A stretch of 32,657 nucleotides of DNA, from NCBI GenBank assembly GCA_021816425.1, contig JAKAXT010000014.1:1-32657 (forward strand), read 5' to 3'. Position numbers and translations under genes: made by a program. A model generated the notes under the pieces. It saw only the letters and a list, made by a program, of their open reading frames with translations. It had not been told where the DNA came from and searched no databases. Of the stretch, positions 23,162-30,635 are shown one piece after another. The DNA comes from Pseudomonadota bacterium. Lineage in GTDB: Bacteria; Pseudomonadota; Gammaproteobacteria; Acidiferrobacterales; Acidiferrobacteraceae. The first letter of the stretch is position 1. The number at the start of each line of letters is the position of its first letter.

Positions 23162-24487
23162 ATGAAGAAGAGCCTCACTCGCTACGCCCTGATCCTGCTG
23201 GCGGGCGTCTTCCTGGGGGCCGGCCTCACAGTCGAGCGTGCCGTGCAGGCCGACCGGGCCGCACACGAGCGCGCGACCCTCTCGCACCTCCCTCTGCGCG
23301 AGCTCCGCACCTTTGCCGAGGTCTTCAATATCGTGAAGGCCGAGTACGTCGTTCCCGTCAGCAGCCACGAATTGATCGACAATGCCTTGCGCGGCATGGT
23401 CAACAATCTCGATCCCCATTCCCAATACCTCGATCCGCGCCAGTACCGCCATCTCCGCGTTGATACCACCGGACGTTTCGGCGGGGTCGGCCTCGAGGTG
23501 ACCGAGTACAAGGGCTTTCTGAAGGTCGTGACCCCCATCCACGGCACGCCCGGGGGCCGTAGCGGCATCAAGCCGGGCGATCTCATAGTGCGGATCAACG
23601 GGACCTTCATCCAGGGCCTGTCGCTGCGCAAGGCCGTTCGCCTGCTGCGCGGGCGCCCGGGCTCCACGGTGACCCTCACGATCCTGCGCAAGGGCCAGGC
23701 CCGACCCCTCACGTTCCGGCTCGAGCGCCAGGTCATAAAGATCCACAGCGTCGCAAGCCGCCTGCTCGCGCCCGGATACGCCTACCTGCGCATATCCGAG
23801 TTTCAGGGAGGCACCGGCAAGGGAGTGACGCGCGCGCTCGTGCGCCTGAAGGCCGAGAATCATGGCCCCCTGAAGGGCCTCATCCTCGATCTTCGCGACA
23901 ACCCGGGTGGCGTATTGAACGCCGCCGTCGCGGTCTGCGATGATTTCATGAACAGCGGCATCGTCGTGAGCACGCGCGGCCGCATCCCGAGCTCGGACGT
24001 CGTGTTCCGCGCTCACGGTCCGGACCTCCTGCATGGCGCGCCCATGGTCGTGCTCGTGAACGGGGGGTCGGCGTCGGCCGCCGAAATCGTCGCGGGCGCG
24101 CTCCAGGACAACAAGCGCGCGGTCGTCATGGGCACCAAGACCTTCGGCAAAGGCAGCGTCCAGACGATCATGCCCATGGGCAACGGGGGCGCCTTGCGCC
24201 TCACGACGGCCCGCTATTTCACGCCCAACGGCCGCTCGATCCAGAACCTCGGCATCGCGCCCAACATCGTGGTCCACGAAGGGAAGTTCGTGTCGGGAAC
24301 GCCCGGCGGCTTCCTGCGCGAGACGGACTTGCCGGGGCATCTCGCCAACCCGAATCCGCCCAAGGCGGCACCGAAGCGGCGTGCGCTTTCGCCGGCCACG
24401 CGCAAGCTGCTGGATGAGGACTTCCAGCTGCGCGAGGCGTTCGATCTGCTGCGCGGCATATCGATATTTCGACACTTCAGGGGATGA
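23162..24487 (+). CDS. ctpA: Carboxy-terminal processing protease (S41)
   Basis: A periplasmic serine protease that trims C-termini of exported proteins and, in several bacteria, cell-wall hydrolases. It has 441 residues. The N-terminal signal/anchor spans about 7-25. A PDZ domain lies at about 100-185 (FGGVGLEV, SGIKPGDLIVRINGTFIQG). The S41 core has LDLRDNPGG (242-250) and the Ser-Lys dyad Ser305 in GSASAAEI and Lys330 in FGKGSVQT. The C-terminal region after about 375 is Pro/Ala-rich. It lies 25 nt after envC, a common pairing that fits a role in peptidoglycan remodelling. Confidence 0.96.
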   Translation: MKKSLTRYALILLAGVFLGAGLTVERAVQADRAAHERATLSHLPLRELRTFAEVFNIVKAEYVVPVSSHELIDNALRGMVNNLDPHSQYLDPRQYRHLRVDTTGRFGGVGLEVTEYKGFLKVVTPIHGTPGGRSGIKPGDLIVRINGTFIQGLSLRKAVRLLRGRPGSTVTLTILRKGQARPLTFRLERQVIKIHSVASRLLAPGYAYLRISEFQGGTGKGVTRALVRLKAENHGPLKGLILDLRDNPGGVLNAAVAVCDDFMNSGIVVSTRGRIPSSDVVFRAHGPDLLHGAPMVVLVNGGSASAAEIVAGALQDNKRAVVMGTKTFGKGSVQTIMPMGNGGALRLTTARYFTPNGRSIQNLGIAPNIVVHEGKFVSGTPGGFLRETDLPGHLANPNPPKAAPKRRALSPATRKLLDEDFQLREAFDLLRGISIFRHFRG

Positions 24488-24491
24488 TGCC

Positions 24492-24968
24492 ATGGCGCGC
24501 CAGGATGCCTTGCCGATCAAGATTCGACCGCTCCACCCAAGCGATCTCCCGGGGGTGATGCTGCTCCATCGGGAGCTTGGGTGGAATCCCGCCTTCAAGG
24601 CCGATGGCAGCACGCTCGGGCAGCGCCTGGCCGCGCTGATCACCGAGGAAAACGCGCTCTTGCTCGTGGCCGAGCATGATCGGGCGGTGGTCGGTTACGT
24701 CCACGGCGAGATCGTGACCCATCTCCTCTTTGCCGGCCGCGAGCTCTATGTGACGGAGCTCTTCGTCATCGCCGAGGCGCGGGGTCGCGGAGTCGGCAAG
24801 GCCCTGATGGGGGCGATAGAGGGCGAGGCCGCGGACCGCAAATGCTTCCGGATAAGCGTCCTGAACAGCCGCGAACGCGACTCCTACCGGCGCGGCTTCT
24901 ACCCTTCGCTCGGCTACGAAGAGCGCCCGAGCGTGGCGAGCTTCACGAAGCGACTGGACTGGGGCTGA
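24492..24968 (+). CDS. GNAT-family N-acetyltransferase
   Basis: A 158-residue GCN5-related acetyltransferase. IKIRPLHPSDLPGVMLLHRELGW forms the N-terminal strand and helix. VTELFVIAEARGRGVGKALM (about 98-117) is motif A, with the acetyl-CoA pyrophosphate loop RGRGVGKA. The C-terminus FYPSLGYEERPS is the usual motif B. The start is ATG 24492, four bases after the ctpA stop, hence probably co-transcribed. The substrate cannot be told from sequence. The longer frame starting within ctpA is a shadow. Confidence 0.9.
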   Translation: MARQDALPIKIRPLHPSDLPGVMLLHRELGWNPAFKADGSTLGQRLAALITEENALLLVAEHDRAVVGYVHGEIVTHLLFAGRELYVTELFVIAEARGRGVGKALMGAIEGEAADRKCFRISVLNSRERDSYRRGFYPSLGYEERPSVASFTKRLDWG

Positions 24969-25034
24969 GCAACTCGCCCGCGACGCCCGTTCGCGCGCCT
25001 TCGCTACCCCGCCCCTGCCGGCGGATGCTTTGGT

Positions 25035-25052
25035 TCCAGGCCCTTCCCTGGA
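25035..25052 (+). terminator. Weak stem-loop after the gpmI-envC-ctpA-GNAT unit
   Basis: TCCAGG/CCTGGA, a 6-bp stem with a 6-nt loop, 66 nt past the acetyltransferase stop. No T-run follows. It is the only stem-loop that stood out in the 280-bp gap 24969-25248, which otherwise holds no supported gene. Confidence 0.25.
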
Positions 25053-25248
25053 CCCCGTGATCGAACCGCCCCCCTTGGCGCGGCGCCCCGCCCCCATTCC
25101 CCGCCGAGCCCGTCCCGATCGTCCGCGACGAGGGCCGCGCCCATGCCGCTTCCGCTGTCGCGTCTGCTATGCTTAGAAAGCGGCGGGCCTCCGTCTTGTG
25201 CGTCGCCGACGATAAAAGGTGGCAACTTTTCTGTGGAGGGGGCGAAAG

Positions 25249-25938
25249 ATGGGTGTCTGGATGTGGAGGCGAGGCGCGGGCGCGCTCGCGGTGCTCGTGG
25301 GCGGCGTCGTGGCGGTCCCGGCGGCGGCGCAGCCGGTCAATCTCTCGGTCGGGGCTTCGACCCTGGGCTACGGTGTGCAGGTCTCGACCGCGCTCATCCC
25401 CGGGACCCTGGATCTGGCCGTCGGCATCAACCATTTGAGCCAGGCCCGCACGGGGACCTATACGAACTCGAACAACAGCATCCCCTATCAGGGGACGGTG
25501 CGGCTCCAGACCATACCCGTGCTGTTCAACTATTACCCGCTCTCAGGGGCGTTTCGCTTCACAGGCGGCGTCATGGTCGACGAGAACCAGGTGACCGCCT
25601 ACTCCTCGAATCCCAACGCCACCTACGTGATCAACGGAACCTCCTACCCGGGGTCCCAGGTGGGTACATTTTCCGGCAAGGTCACCTATCGGCGTCTCGC
25701 GCCCTATTTCGGCATAGGCTGGGGGAGCAAGGCCGGGCGGCACCCGGGCTTCTCCATGGGCTTTGACATCGGCGTGCTCTTCACCGGCAGCCCCAACGTG
25801 CAACTGAGCGCGAGCAAATCCGGCGCCAGTCCGCAGTTGGCGTCCGATGTCGCCGCCGCGCAGGCGAACGCCAACGCGCATGCGAGTCACTATAAGATGT
25901 GGCCGGTCATAGGCCTGCGCCTGGGTTACGACTTCTGA
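25249..25938 (+). CDS. Outer-membrane beta-barrel protein of unknown function
   Basis: A 229-residue secreted protein. The signal peptide is residues 1-27 (WRR, hydrophobic Ala/Val core, cleavage at AAA-QP). The mature part alternates short amphipathic strands with Gly/Ser/Asn/Tyr loops, e.g. NLSVGASTLGYGVQVSTAL, FRFTGGVMVDENQVTAYS, APYFGIGWGS and FSMGFDIGVLF. It ends in LRLGYDF with a terminal Phe, the Bam recognition signature, and pattern suggests an eight-stranded barrel of OmpW/OprF-N size. The start is ATG 25249 with GGAGGGGG nearby; the ATG at 25219 would lengthen the signal peptide without support. A 35-residue Ala/Ser/Asn-rich loop precedes the last strand. It stands alone; no partner is suggested. 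Confidence 0.8.
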   Translation: MGVWMWRRGAGALAVLVGGVVAVPAAAQPVNLSVGASTLGYGVQVSTALIPGTLDLAVGINHLSQARTGTYTNSNNSIPYQGTVRLQTIPVLFNYYPLSGAFRFTGGVMVDENQVTAYSSNPNATYVINGTSYPGSQVGTFSGKVTYRRLAPYFGIGWGSKAGRHPGFSMGFDIGVLFTGSPNVQLSASKSGASPQLASDVAAAQANANAHASHYKMWPVIGLRLGYDF

Positions 25939-25942
25939 AGAG

Positions 25943-25975
25943 CGGGGGACGGGCGCCTTGCGCGCCTCGCCCCCG
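25943..25975. terminator. Bidirectional stem-loop between convergent genes
   Basis: CGGGGG (25943-25948) pairs with CCCCCG (25970-25975), and after a 3x3 internal loop GGCGC (25952-25956) pairs with GCGCC (25962-25966) around a 5-nt loop. It fills the 46-bp gap between the barrel gene and ubiB, which converge. It lacks a T-run on either side, so it probably acts as a stable 3'-end structure or weak terminator. Confidence 0.5.
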
Positions 25976-25984
25976 GCGTTCCGC

Positions 25985-27643
25985 TCATTCAGGTCGGCGC
26001 CCGAGGTCGAACAACGACCAGGCGAGCAGTATGAAGCCCGGCACGCCGATCACGACCTCCATGAGGCCCAGGTAGCGGGCCACGAGCGGGTGGGTCACGC
26101 CGAAGATCACGAGTCCGATGGTGGTGAGTATGCCGCCGAAGAGCCCGATCATGATGCGACGATGGCGCACGCGCATGTCGAGGGCCAGACGTTCGATCTC
26201 GTCGGACTGCCCGCGCACCGAAAGCTCCCCGTCCTTGGCCTGTTTCAGCGCCGCACCGAGGTAGCGCGGGATCTCGGGAAGCACGTGGATCCAGTTCGGA
26301 TACTCCTTGCGGATCGCGTTCCATACCGCCCGCGGGCCGAGCTGCTCGCGCATCCAGCGCTCCAGGAAGGGCTTGGCCGTGATCCACAGATCGAGGTCCG
26401 GATAGAGGCGCCGCCCGAGCCCCTCGATGTTGAAGAGGGTCTTCTGGAGCAGCACGAGCTGAGGCTGGACCTCCATGTTGAACCGGCGCGCGGTCTGAAA
26501 GAGGCTGAGCAGCAGGCGGCCGAACGAGATGTCCTTGATCGGCTTCGCGAAGATCGGCTCGCACACCGTGCGGATCGCGCCCTCGAGTTCGTCCACGCGG
26601 GTGCCCTTGGGGACCCAGCCCGCGCGCACGTGCGCCTCGGCGATGCTGCGGTAGTCGCGGTTCAGGAAGCCCAGGATGTTCTCGGCGAGGTAGTATTTGT
26701 CGTCCGCGCTCAGCGTCCCCATGATCCCGAAATCGACCGCGCGGTACTGGCCGCTGAAGGATACGAAGATATTCCCGGGGTGCATGTCGGCGTGGAAGAA
26801 GCCGTCGCGGAACGCCTGCGTGAAGAAGATCTCCACCCCGTTGTGCGCGAGCTTGCGAAGATCGACGCCATTTGCGATCAAGGCCTCGCGATTGGAGATC
26901 GGCACGCCCGTGATCCGCTCCATCACCATCACCGTGCGGCGCGTATAGTCCCAGAAGACCTTGGGCACATAGAGGAGCGAGGAATCGCGGAAGTTCGTGC
27001 GCAGCTGGCTCGCATTGGCGGCCTCGTGGGCCAGGTCCATCTCGTCGTGCACGACCTTCTCGTACTCTTCCACCACCTCGAGCGGCCGCAGCCTGCGGGC
27101 GTCCGGCCAATAGCGCATGGCAAGTTGCGCCAGGGTCTGAAGCAGCGCCAGGTCGCGCCGCAAGATGACCTCGATGCCCGGGCGCAGCACCTTGACCGCC
27201 ACCTCGGTGCCGTCGTGCAGGGTGGCGAAGTGGACCTGCGCCACCGACGCGGAGGCTATGGGCGTCATGTCGAAGGTGCGAAAGGCCTGGGCGAGCGGCG
27301 TGCCGTAGGCGGCCTCGATGAGGGCCACGGCTTGGTCGCTCGGAAACGGCGGTACCCGATCCTGCAGGCGGGCGAGCTCGACCACGATGTCGTCGGGTAT
27401 GAGGTCGGGCCGCGTCGACAGCATCTGCCCGAACTTTATGAAGATCGGTCCCAGTTCCTCGAGGGCGCGCCGCAGCCGCTCGCCCCGCGATGCGGTCGTC
27501 GGCCGCCAGCGCCAGGGCGCGAGCCGCATGATGTAGGCATAGGGCCTGAAGAGGTGGAGATTGACGACGAATTCGTCGAGACCGTGGGAAATGAAGACCG
27601 CGGCTATCCGTAAAAGGCGGCGCGCGCGCCCGAAGGTCAGCAT
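25985..27643 (-). CDS. ubiB: Ubiquinone biosynthesis regulatory kinase-like protein UbiB
   Basis: An ADCK/ABC1-family atypical kinase/ATPase needed for ubiquinone synthesis, anchored in the inner membrane. It has 552 residues. The family motif KFGQMLSTRPDLIP (the KxGQ motif) is at about residues 69-82, the Ala-rich nucleotide loop SASVAQVHFA near 130, AVKVLRPGI with the Lys, HADMHPGNIF as the catalytic loop, and AVDFGIMG as the DFG equivalent. Two C-terminal transmembrane helices follow at about 495-545. I choose ATG 27643, whose A is shared with the ubiJ stop (TGATG); a GTG one codon earlier is possible. Last gene of DUF971-ubiE-RDD-ubiJ-ubiB. Confidence 0.96.
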   Translation of the reverse strand: MLTFGRARRLLRIAAVFISHGLDEFVVNLHLFRPYAYIMRLAPWRWRPTTASRGERLRRALEELGPIFIKFGQMLSTRPDLIPDDIVVELARLQDRVPPFPSDQAVALIEAAYGTPLAQAFRTFDMTPIASASVAQVHFATLHDGTEVAVKVLRPGIEVILRRDLALLQTLAQLAMRYWPDARRLRPLEVVEEYEKVVHDEMDLAHEAANASQLRTNFRDSSLLYVPKVFWDYTRRTVMVMERITGVPISNREALIANGVDLRKLAHNGVEIFFTQAFRDGFFHADMHPGNIFVSFSGQYRAVDFGIMGTLSADDKYYLAENILGFLNRDYRSIAEAHVRAGWVPKGTRVDELEGAIRTVCEPIFAKPIKDISFGRLLLSLFQTARRFNMEVQPQLVLLQKTLFNIEGLGRRLYPDLDLWITAKPFLERWMREQLGPRAVWNAIRKEYPNWIHVLPEIPRYLGAALKQAKDGELSVRGQSDEIERLALDMRVRHRRIMIGLFGGILTTIGLVIFGVTHPLVARYLGLMEVVIGVPGFILLAWSLFDLGRRPE

Positions 27644-28239
27644 CACCGTGCCTTGAGGCGTCGTACGCGCTGACTGAGCCGCTCCACGTCGTCCCTCAGG
27701 GTATCCACGGCCGCCAGAAACTCGTCCATTTCCCAGGGGCGCGGGAGCGCCCGTTCCTCGTCCTGGAGGAAGGCGACCGCGTTGGCCGCGAGGCGCGTGG
27801 CGGCGTATTGCAGGGACCCGCCGACGCGGCGCAGGCCGCGCGTCACGAAATGCGCCGGGACGTCACCCATGATGTTCGCCAGGACTTCCTGCCAATCCAC
27901 GGGCGCGTTTTCGAAAAGCCGCTTCATGGCGAGTGCCGTGTCCACGTCGCCGTCCATTTTGAGCCCGGAGGCGACGATCTTCTGGGTCTGCTCGGGCTTT
28001 GCGCGCATGAGCGCCAGCAGCTGTGTGGCGGAACCGCGCACGGTGACGTCGCAGCTCGCCGTCGGCGCGCGGACCAGGATACGGTCCTTCGTGAACGCAA
28101 GATCGAAGGAGAAAGCCGGCGCCTCGAGCGCCACGCGCACGGACCGGCCCTCGAGCGCGGCCAGGCCTGCGCGTGCCTCCGAGTCCAGGCGAAACGGCGC
28201 GTTCAGGATCTGTTCCAGGGCAAAAAATGCGACGCGCAC
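27643..28239 (-). CDS. ubiJ: Ubiquinone biosynthesis accessory factor UbiJ (SCP2 domain)
   Basis: A 198-residue SCP2-like lipid-binding protein, which in E. coli forms a soluble complex with the late ubiquinone hydroxylases and methylases. ALEQILNAPFRLDSEARAGLAALEGRSVRV opens the SCP2 fold (1-100), with VTVRGSATQLLALM and GLKMDGDVDTALAMKRLFEN as further conserved parts; a C-terminal coiled coil (about 155-198) ends with LSQRVRRLKAR. The start is GTG 28239, two nt after the RDD gene stop and behind a GGGGG ribosome-binding sequence. It overlaps ubiB by 1 nt. Position between ubiE and ubiB confirms the identity. Confidence 0.92.
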   Translation of the reverse strand: MRVAFFALEQILNAPFRLDSEARAGLAALEGRSVRVALEAPAFSFDLAFTKDRILVRAPTASCDVTVRGSATQLLALMRAKPEQTQKIVASGLKMDGDVDTALAMKRLFENAPVDWQEVLANIMGDVPAHFVTRGLRRVGGSLQYAATRLAANAVAFLQDEERALPRPWEMDEFLAAVDTLRDDVERLSQRVRRLKAR

Positions 28240-28241
28240 GC

Positions 28242-28736
28242 CTACCCCCGCTGCACGCGGCGTGGCACATAGAGCACCACCGAGTCCGCGATCTTGTCGT
28301 GGAAGCCTTGCTTGCGCCGGTCCCAGGCGATCCACAAGAACCCCAGGCCCAGGGTCGCATAGGACACCAGGTATCCCAGGTTGCGCAAGAGGGATTGGCC
28401 CACGCTCAAGGGGCCCAGGGTGCGCGCATCGACGAGATGGCAGGAGAGGAGCAGTTTCCCCGGTGTCCCGAGAAACCTCACCCAGAACACCACCGAGTAC
28501 GCGACCCCGAAGGCGGCCACGAGCAGTTGGCGCCAGGGGTGGGCCGCCATGGCCTGGGCCACCGTCATGAGTGTCGGATGCGCGGGCCAGCGTGCCGGGA
28601 CCAGCGCCCCCATCACGGGCAGCAGCACGATATTGTCGATCAGGTCGGCGGCCACGCGACGCCAGAAACCGGCGTAACAGGGGCCCGCGGCCCTCTCGTC
28701 CGGCGCTCTCGCCATGGACGCCAGCGTGCTTGCCAT
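28242..28736 (-). CDS. RDD-family membrane protein within the ubiquinone operon
   Basis: A 164-residue integral membrane protein of the RDD family, of uncertain biochemical function. GFWRRVAADLIDNIVLLPVMGAL (about 23-45) carries the Arg and Asp that define the family. A second helix (about 68-88) precedes RFLGTPGKLLL, and LRNLGYLVSYATLGLGFLWIAWDRRKQGFHDKIADSVVLY is the typical C-terminal half with a third helix. Its ATG at 28736 shares its A with the ubiE stop (TGATG), and it ends 2 nt before ubiJ, so it is fully embedded between ubiE and ubiJ. In E. coli nothing lies between these two genes. A link with the ubiquinone machinery is inference. Confidence 0.87.
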   Translation of the reverse strand: MASTLASMARAPDERAAGPCYAGFWRRVAADLIDNIVLLPVMGALVPARWPAHPTLMTVAQAMAAHPWRQLLVAAFGVAYSVVFWVRFLGTPGKLLLSCHLVDARTLGPLSVGQSLLRNLGYLVSYATLGLGFLWIAWDRRKQGFHDKIADSVVLYVPRRVQRG

Positions 28737-29494
28737 CAGAGCTTGTAGCCCTTGTGTACGGCCACGATCCCGCCCGTGAGATTCCAGTATTCGACGCGCC
28801 CGAGTCCGGCGCCCTCCATCATGGCCTTGAGCCCTTCCTGATCCGGGTGCTTGCGAATCGATTCCACCAGATATTGGTAGCTCTCCTCGTCGCGCGCGAC
28901 GTAGCGCCCGAGCTTCGGCACGATGCCGAAGGAGTAGGCATCGTACAGGCGCCCGAACAGCCGTGACCGGGGATGGGAGAACTCGAGCACGACGCAGCGC
29001 CCGCCGGGCCTGAGCGCCCGGCACATGGCCGCAAGCGCCTGCTCCTTGCGCGTCACGTTGCGCAGCCCGAACCCTATCGTTATGAGGTCGAAGGTGTTGT
29101 CGGGAAAGGGCAGCGCCTCGGCGTTCGCCTGGACATAGCTTACGGAGCCGGTCAGCCCCTTATCGATGAGGCGGTCGCGGCCGACCCCGAGCATGGCCTC
29201 GTTTATGTCGCTCAGGATGACGAGCCCCTTGTCGCCCGTGCGTCCGGCCATGGCCGCCGCCAGGTCCCCCGTGCCGCCGGCCAGGTCCAGGACGCGCTCC
29301 CCGGGCTTGGCGGCGGCGATCCCCAGGGCGAACGCCTTCCAGAGGCGATGCAGCCCCCCCGACATGAGGTCGTTCATGAGGTCGTAGCGGGTGGCGACTG
29401 ACCTGAAGACGCGCCCGACGAGCCGGCCCTTCTCGCTCTCCGGGACTTCGCGGTAACCGAAATGGGTGGTGGGTTCTGTCCGTTCGTCGTCCAT
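28736..29494 (-). CDS. ubiE: Ubiquinone/menaquinone C-methyltransferase UbiE
   Basis: A SAM-dependent methyltransferase that makes the C-methylation in ubiquinone (and demethylmenaquinone) synthesis. It has 252 residues: [42 protein letters not shown] at the N-terminus, SAM motif [13 protein letters not shown] (about 69-80), then [25 protein letters not shown] and the C-terminal [17 protein letters not shown]. The start is ATG 29494, 3 nt after the stop of the out-of-frame DUF971 tail. The gene overlaps the RDD gene by 1 nt. Confidence 0.97.
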   Translation of the reverse strand: MDDERTEPTTHFGYREVPESEKGRLVGRVFRSVATRYDLMNDLMSGGLHRLWKAFALGIAAAKPGERVLDLAGGTGDLAAAMAGRTGDKGLVILSDINEAMLGVGRDRLIDKGLTGSVSYVQANAEALPFPDNTFDLITIGFGLRNVTRKEQALAAMCRALRPGGRCVVLEFSHPRSRLFGRLYDAYSFGIVPKLGRYVARDEESYQYLVESIRKHPDQEGLKAMMEGAGLGRVEYWNLTGGIVAVHKGYKL

Positions 29495-29497
29495 GCT

Positions 29498-29585
29498 TCA
29501 GGTCCGCCCGTGTCCCGCCTGCTCGAGGCGGTTCAAGTATTCGTGCCAGAGCCTGTCCTGGTTCAGGCCGAGGTTGTGGAGCAGG
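29498..29585 (-). pseudogene. Out-of-frame C-terminal segment of the DUF971 gene
   Basis: In the +1 frame after the DUF971 stop codon, the minus strand encodes DLLHNLGLNQDRLW, then HEYLNRLEQAGHGRT and a TGA at 29500-29498. This matches the usual DUF971 ending of the type SWDxLxxLGxxxxxLWxxYLxRL. It ends 3 nt before ubiE, just where an intact gene should end. Adding two bases (GG) after the TG of the current TGA would restore the conserved Trp-Asp and one continuous frame. See the entry at 29586. Confidence 0.75.
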
Positions 29586-29858
29586 TCAGGAGTAGATCCC
29601 CGTGTCATGGCCGTCATCGAAGCGCAGCAGTACCGCGTAGGTCCCGACCGGCTCCACCCCGACGATATTGACCGCCTGCTTGCCGACCTGGAGGACCTCC
29701 TGGCCCGGGCCGTGTCCGCGCACCTCCGCGGAGGGGGAATACACGCGCAGGTACTCGGCCGGGAACTCGAATCGGCTCCCGTCCGTGAATATCACCTCGA
29801 GAATGCGGGATTTTTGGTGCAGCTTGATGTCGGTCGGCCGAACCGTGTTTTTGCGCAT
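29586..29858 (-). CDS. DUF971 protein, prematurely terminated by a frameshift
   Basis: The 90-residue reading frame begins at ATG 29858 with an AAGGAGA ribosome-binding site. It belongs to DUF971 (GBBH-like N-terminal domain): RPTDIKLHQKSRILEVIFTDG, FEFPAEYLRVYSPSAEVRGHG and VEPVGTYAVLLRFDDGHDTGIYS. In this family IYS is followed by WD and a helical tail. Here a TGA (29588-29586) follows directly, and the tail continues in the +1 frame to 29498. The pattern is that of a 2-nt deletion, or a sequencing error. The site TCC-TGA-C also looks like a +1 recoding site. It is upstream of ubiE and divergent from phoB; DUF971 proteins are often found with ubiquinone or iron-sulfur genes, but their role is not established. 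Confidence 0.85.
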   Translation of the reverse strand: MRKNTVRPTDIKLHQKSRILEVIFTDGSRFEFPAEYLRVYSPSAEVRGHGPGQEVLQVGKQAVNIVGVEPVGTYAVLLRFDDGHDTGIYS

Positions 29859-29893
29859 GCGTCGAGGGTCTCCTTGCGCCACCGTTGCGCCTG

Positions 29894-29919
29894 ACACAAA
29901 AGCGTCATACTGTTTGTGT
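29894..29919. promoter_or_regulatory. Inverted repeat between DUF971-ubiE and phoB
   Basis: ACACAAA (29894-29900) and TTTGTGT (29913-29919) form a perfect 7-bp inverted repeat with a 12-bp spacer in the middle of the 85-bp divergent intergenic region. It is a good candidate for a dimeric regulator operator acting on either operon. It does not match the PhoB box well. Confidence 0.4.
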
Positions 29920-29943
29920 TGAATGGGCGACAGGGAGGACATC

Positions 29944-30633
29944 ATGCCTGGAAAGATCCTTGTTGTCGACGATGAGCCGGCAATCCGCGCCATGGTTCGG
30001 TTTGCCTTGAAGCAGGCCGATTTCAGCTGCGCCGAGGCGCAAGACGCCGACGAGGCCCAGACCCGCCTCGTGGCCGAGCTCCCGGACCTCATTCTACTCG
30101 ATTGGATGCTGCCAGGTCTGGACGGGGTCGATTATGCCAGGCGGCTGCGCCGGGAGCGTTTGACCCAGAACATCCCGATCATCATGCTCACCGCCCGCAC
30201 CGAGGAAGAGGACAAGGTCCGGGGGCTGAATACCGGCGCCGACGATTTCATGACCAAGCCGTTTTCCCCCCGCGAACTCATAGCGCGGGTGCGCGCCGTC
30301 TTGCGGCGCACGGCGCCCATGGCCTCCGACGACATCGTGGCCGTAGGCGGCCTCCTCCTCGATCCGGCCACCCATAAGGTCCTCGCCGACGAGGAGCGCT
30401 TGACGCTGGGGCCGACCGAATTTCGGCTGCTGCACTTCTTCATGACCCACCCGGAGCGTGTCCACAGCCGCGAACGGGTCCTCGATGCCGTGTGGGGGAG
30501 CAATACCTATATTGACGAGCGAACCGTCGACGTGCACATTCGGCGTCTGCGCAAGGCGCTCACGCCGAGCGGTTACGATCGTTACGTTCAGACCGTAAGA
30601 GGGGTCGGCTATCGATTTTCCGGAGACCCATAG
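29944..30633 (+). CDS. phoB: Phosphate regulon response regulator PhoB
   Basis: An OmpR/PhoB-family response regulator that activates phosphate-starvation genes. It has 229 residues. The receiver domain (1-120) has the acidic pocket VVDDEP (7-12), phospho-acceptor Asp53 in LLDWMLPG, and conserved TAR and TKPF (Lys switch). The DNA-binding winged helix (about 130-229) reads [33 protein letters not shown] and [15 protein letters not shown]...[11 protein letters not shown], the PhoB hallmark. The start is ATG 29944 with GGAGG; a further ATG at 29923 lacks a ribosome-binding site. phoR follows 2 nt after its stop. Confidence 0.95.
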   Translation: MPGKILVVDDEPAIRAMVRFALKQADFSCAEAQDADEAQTRLVAELPDLILLDWMLPGLDGVDYARRLRRERLTQNIPIIMLTARTEEEDKVRGLNTGADDFMTKPFSPRELIARVRAVLRRTAPMASDDIVAVGGLLLDPATHKVLADEERLTLGPTEFRLLHFFMTHPERVHSRERVLDAVWGSNTYIDERTVDVHIRRLRKALTPSGYDRYVQTVRGVGYRFSGDP

Positions 30634-30635
30634 GC

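Noticed and set aside
29900-29922. PHO box before phoB
   Set aside because: GCGTCAT resembles one half-site CTGTCAT, but the second half is a poor match at the required 11-bp spacing, so I do not call it.
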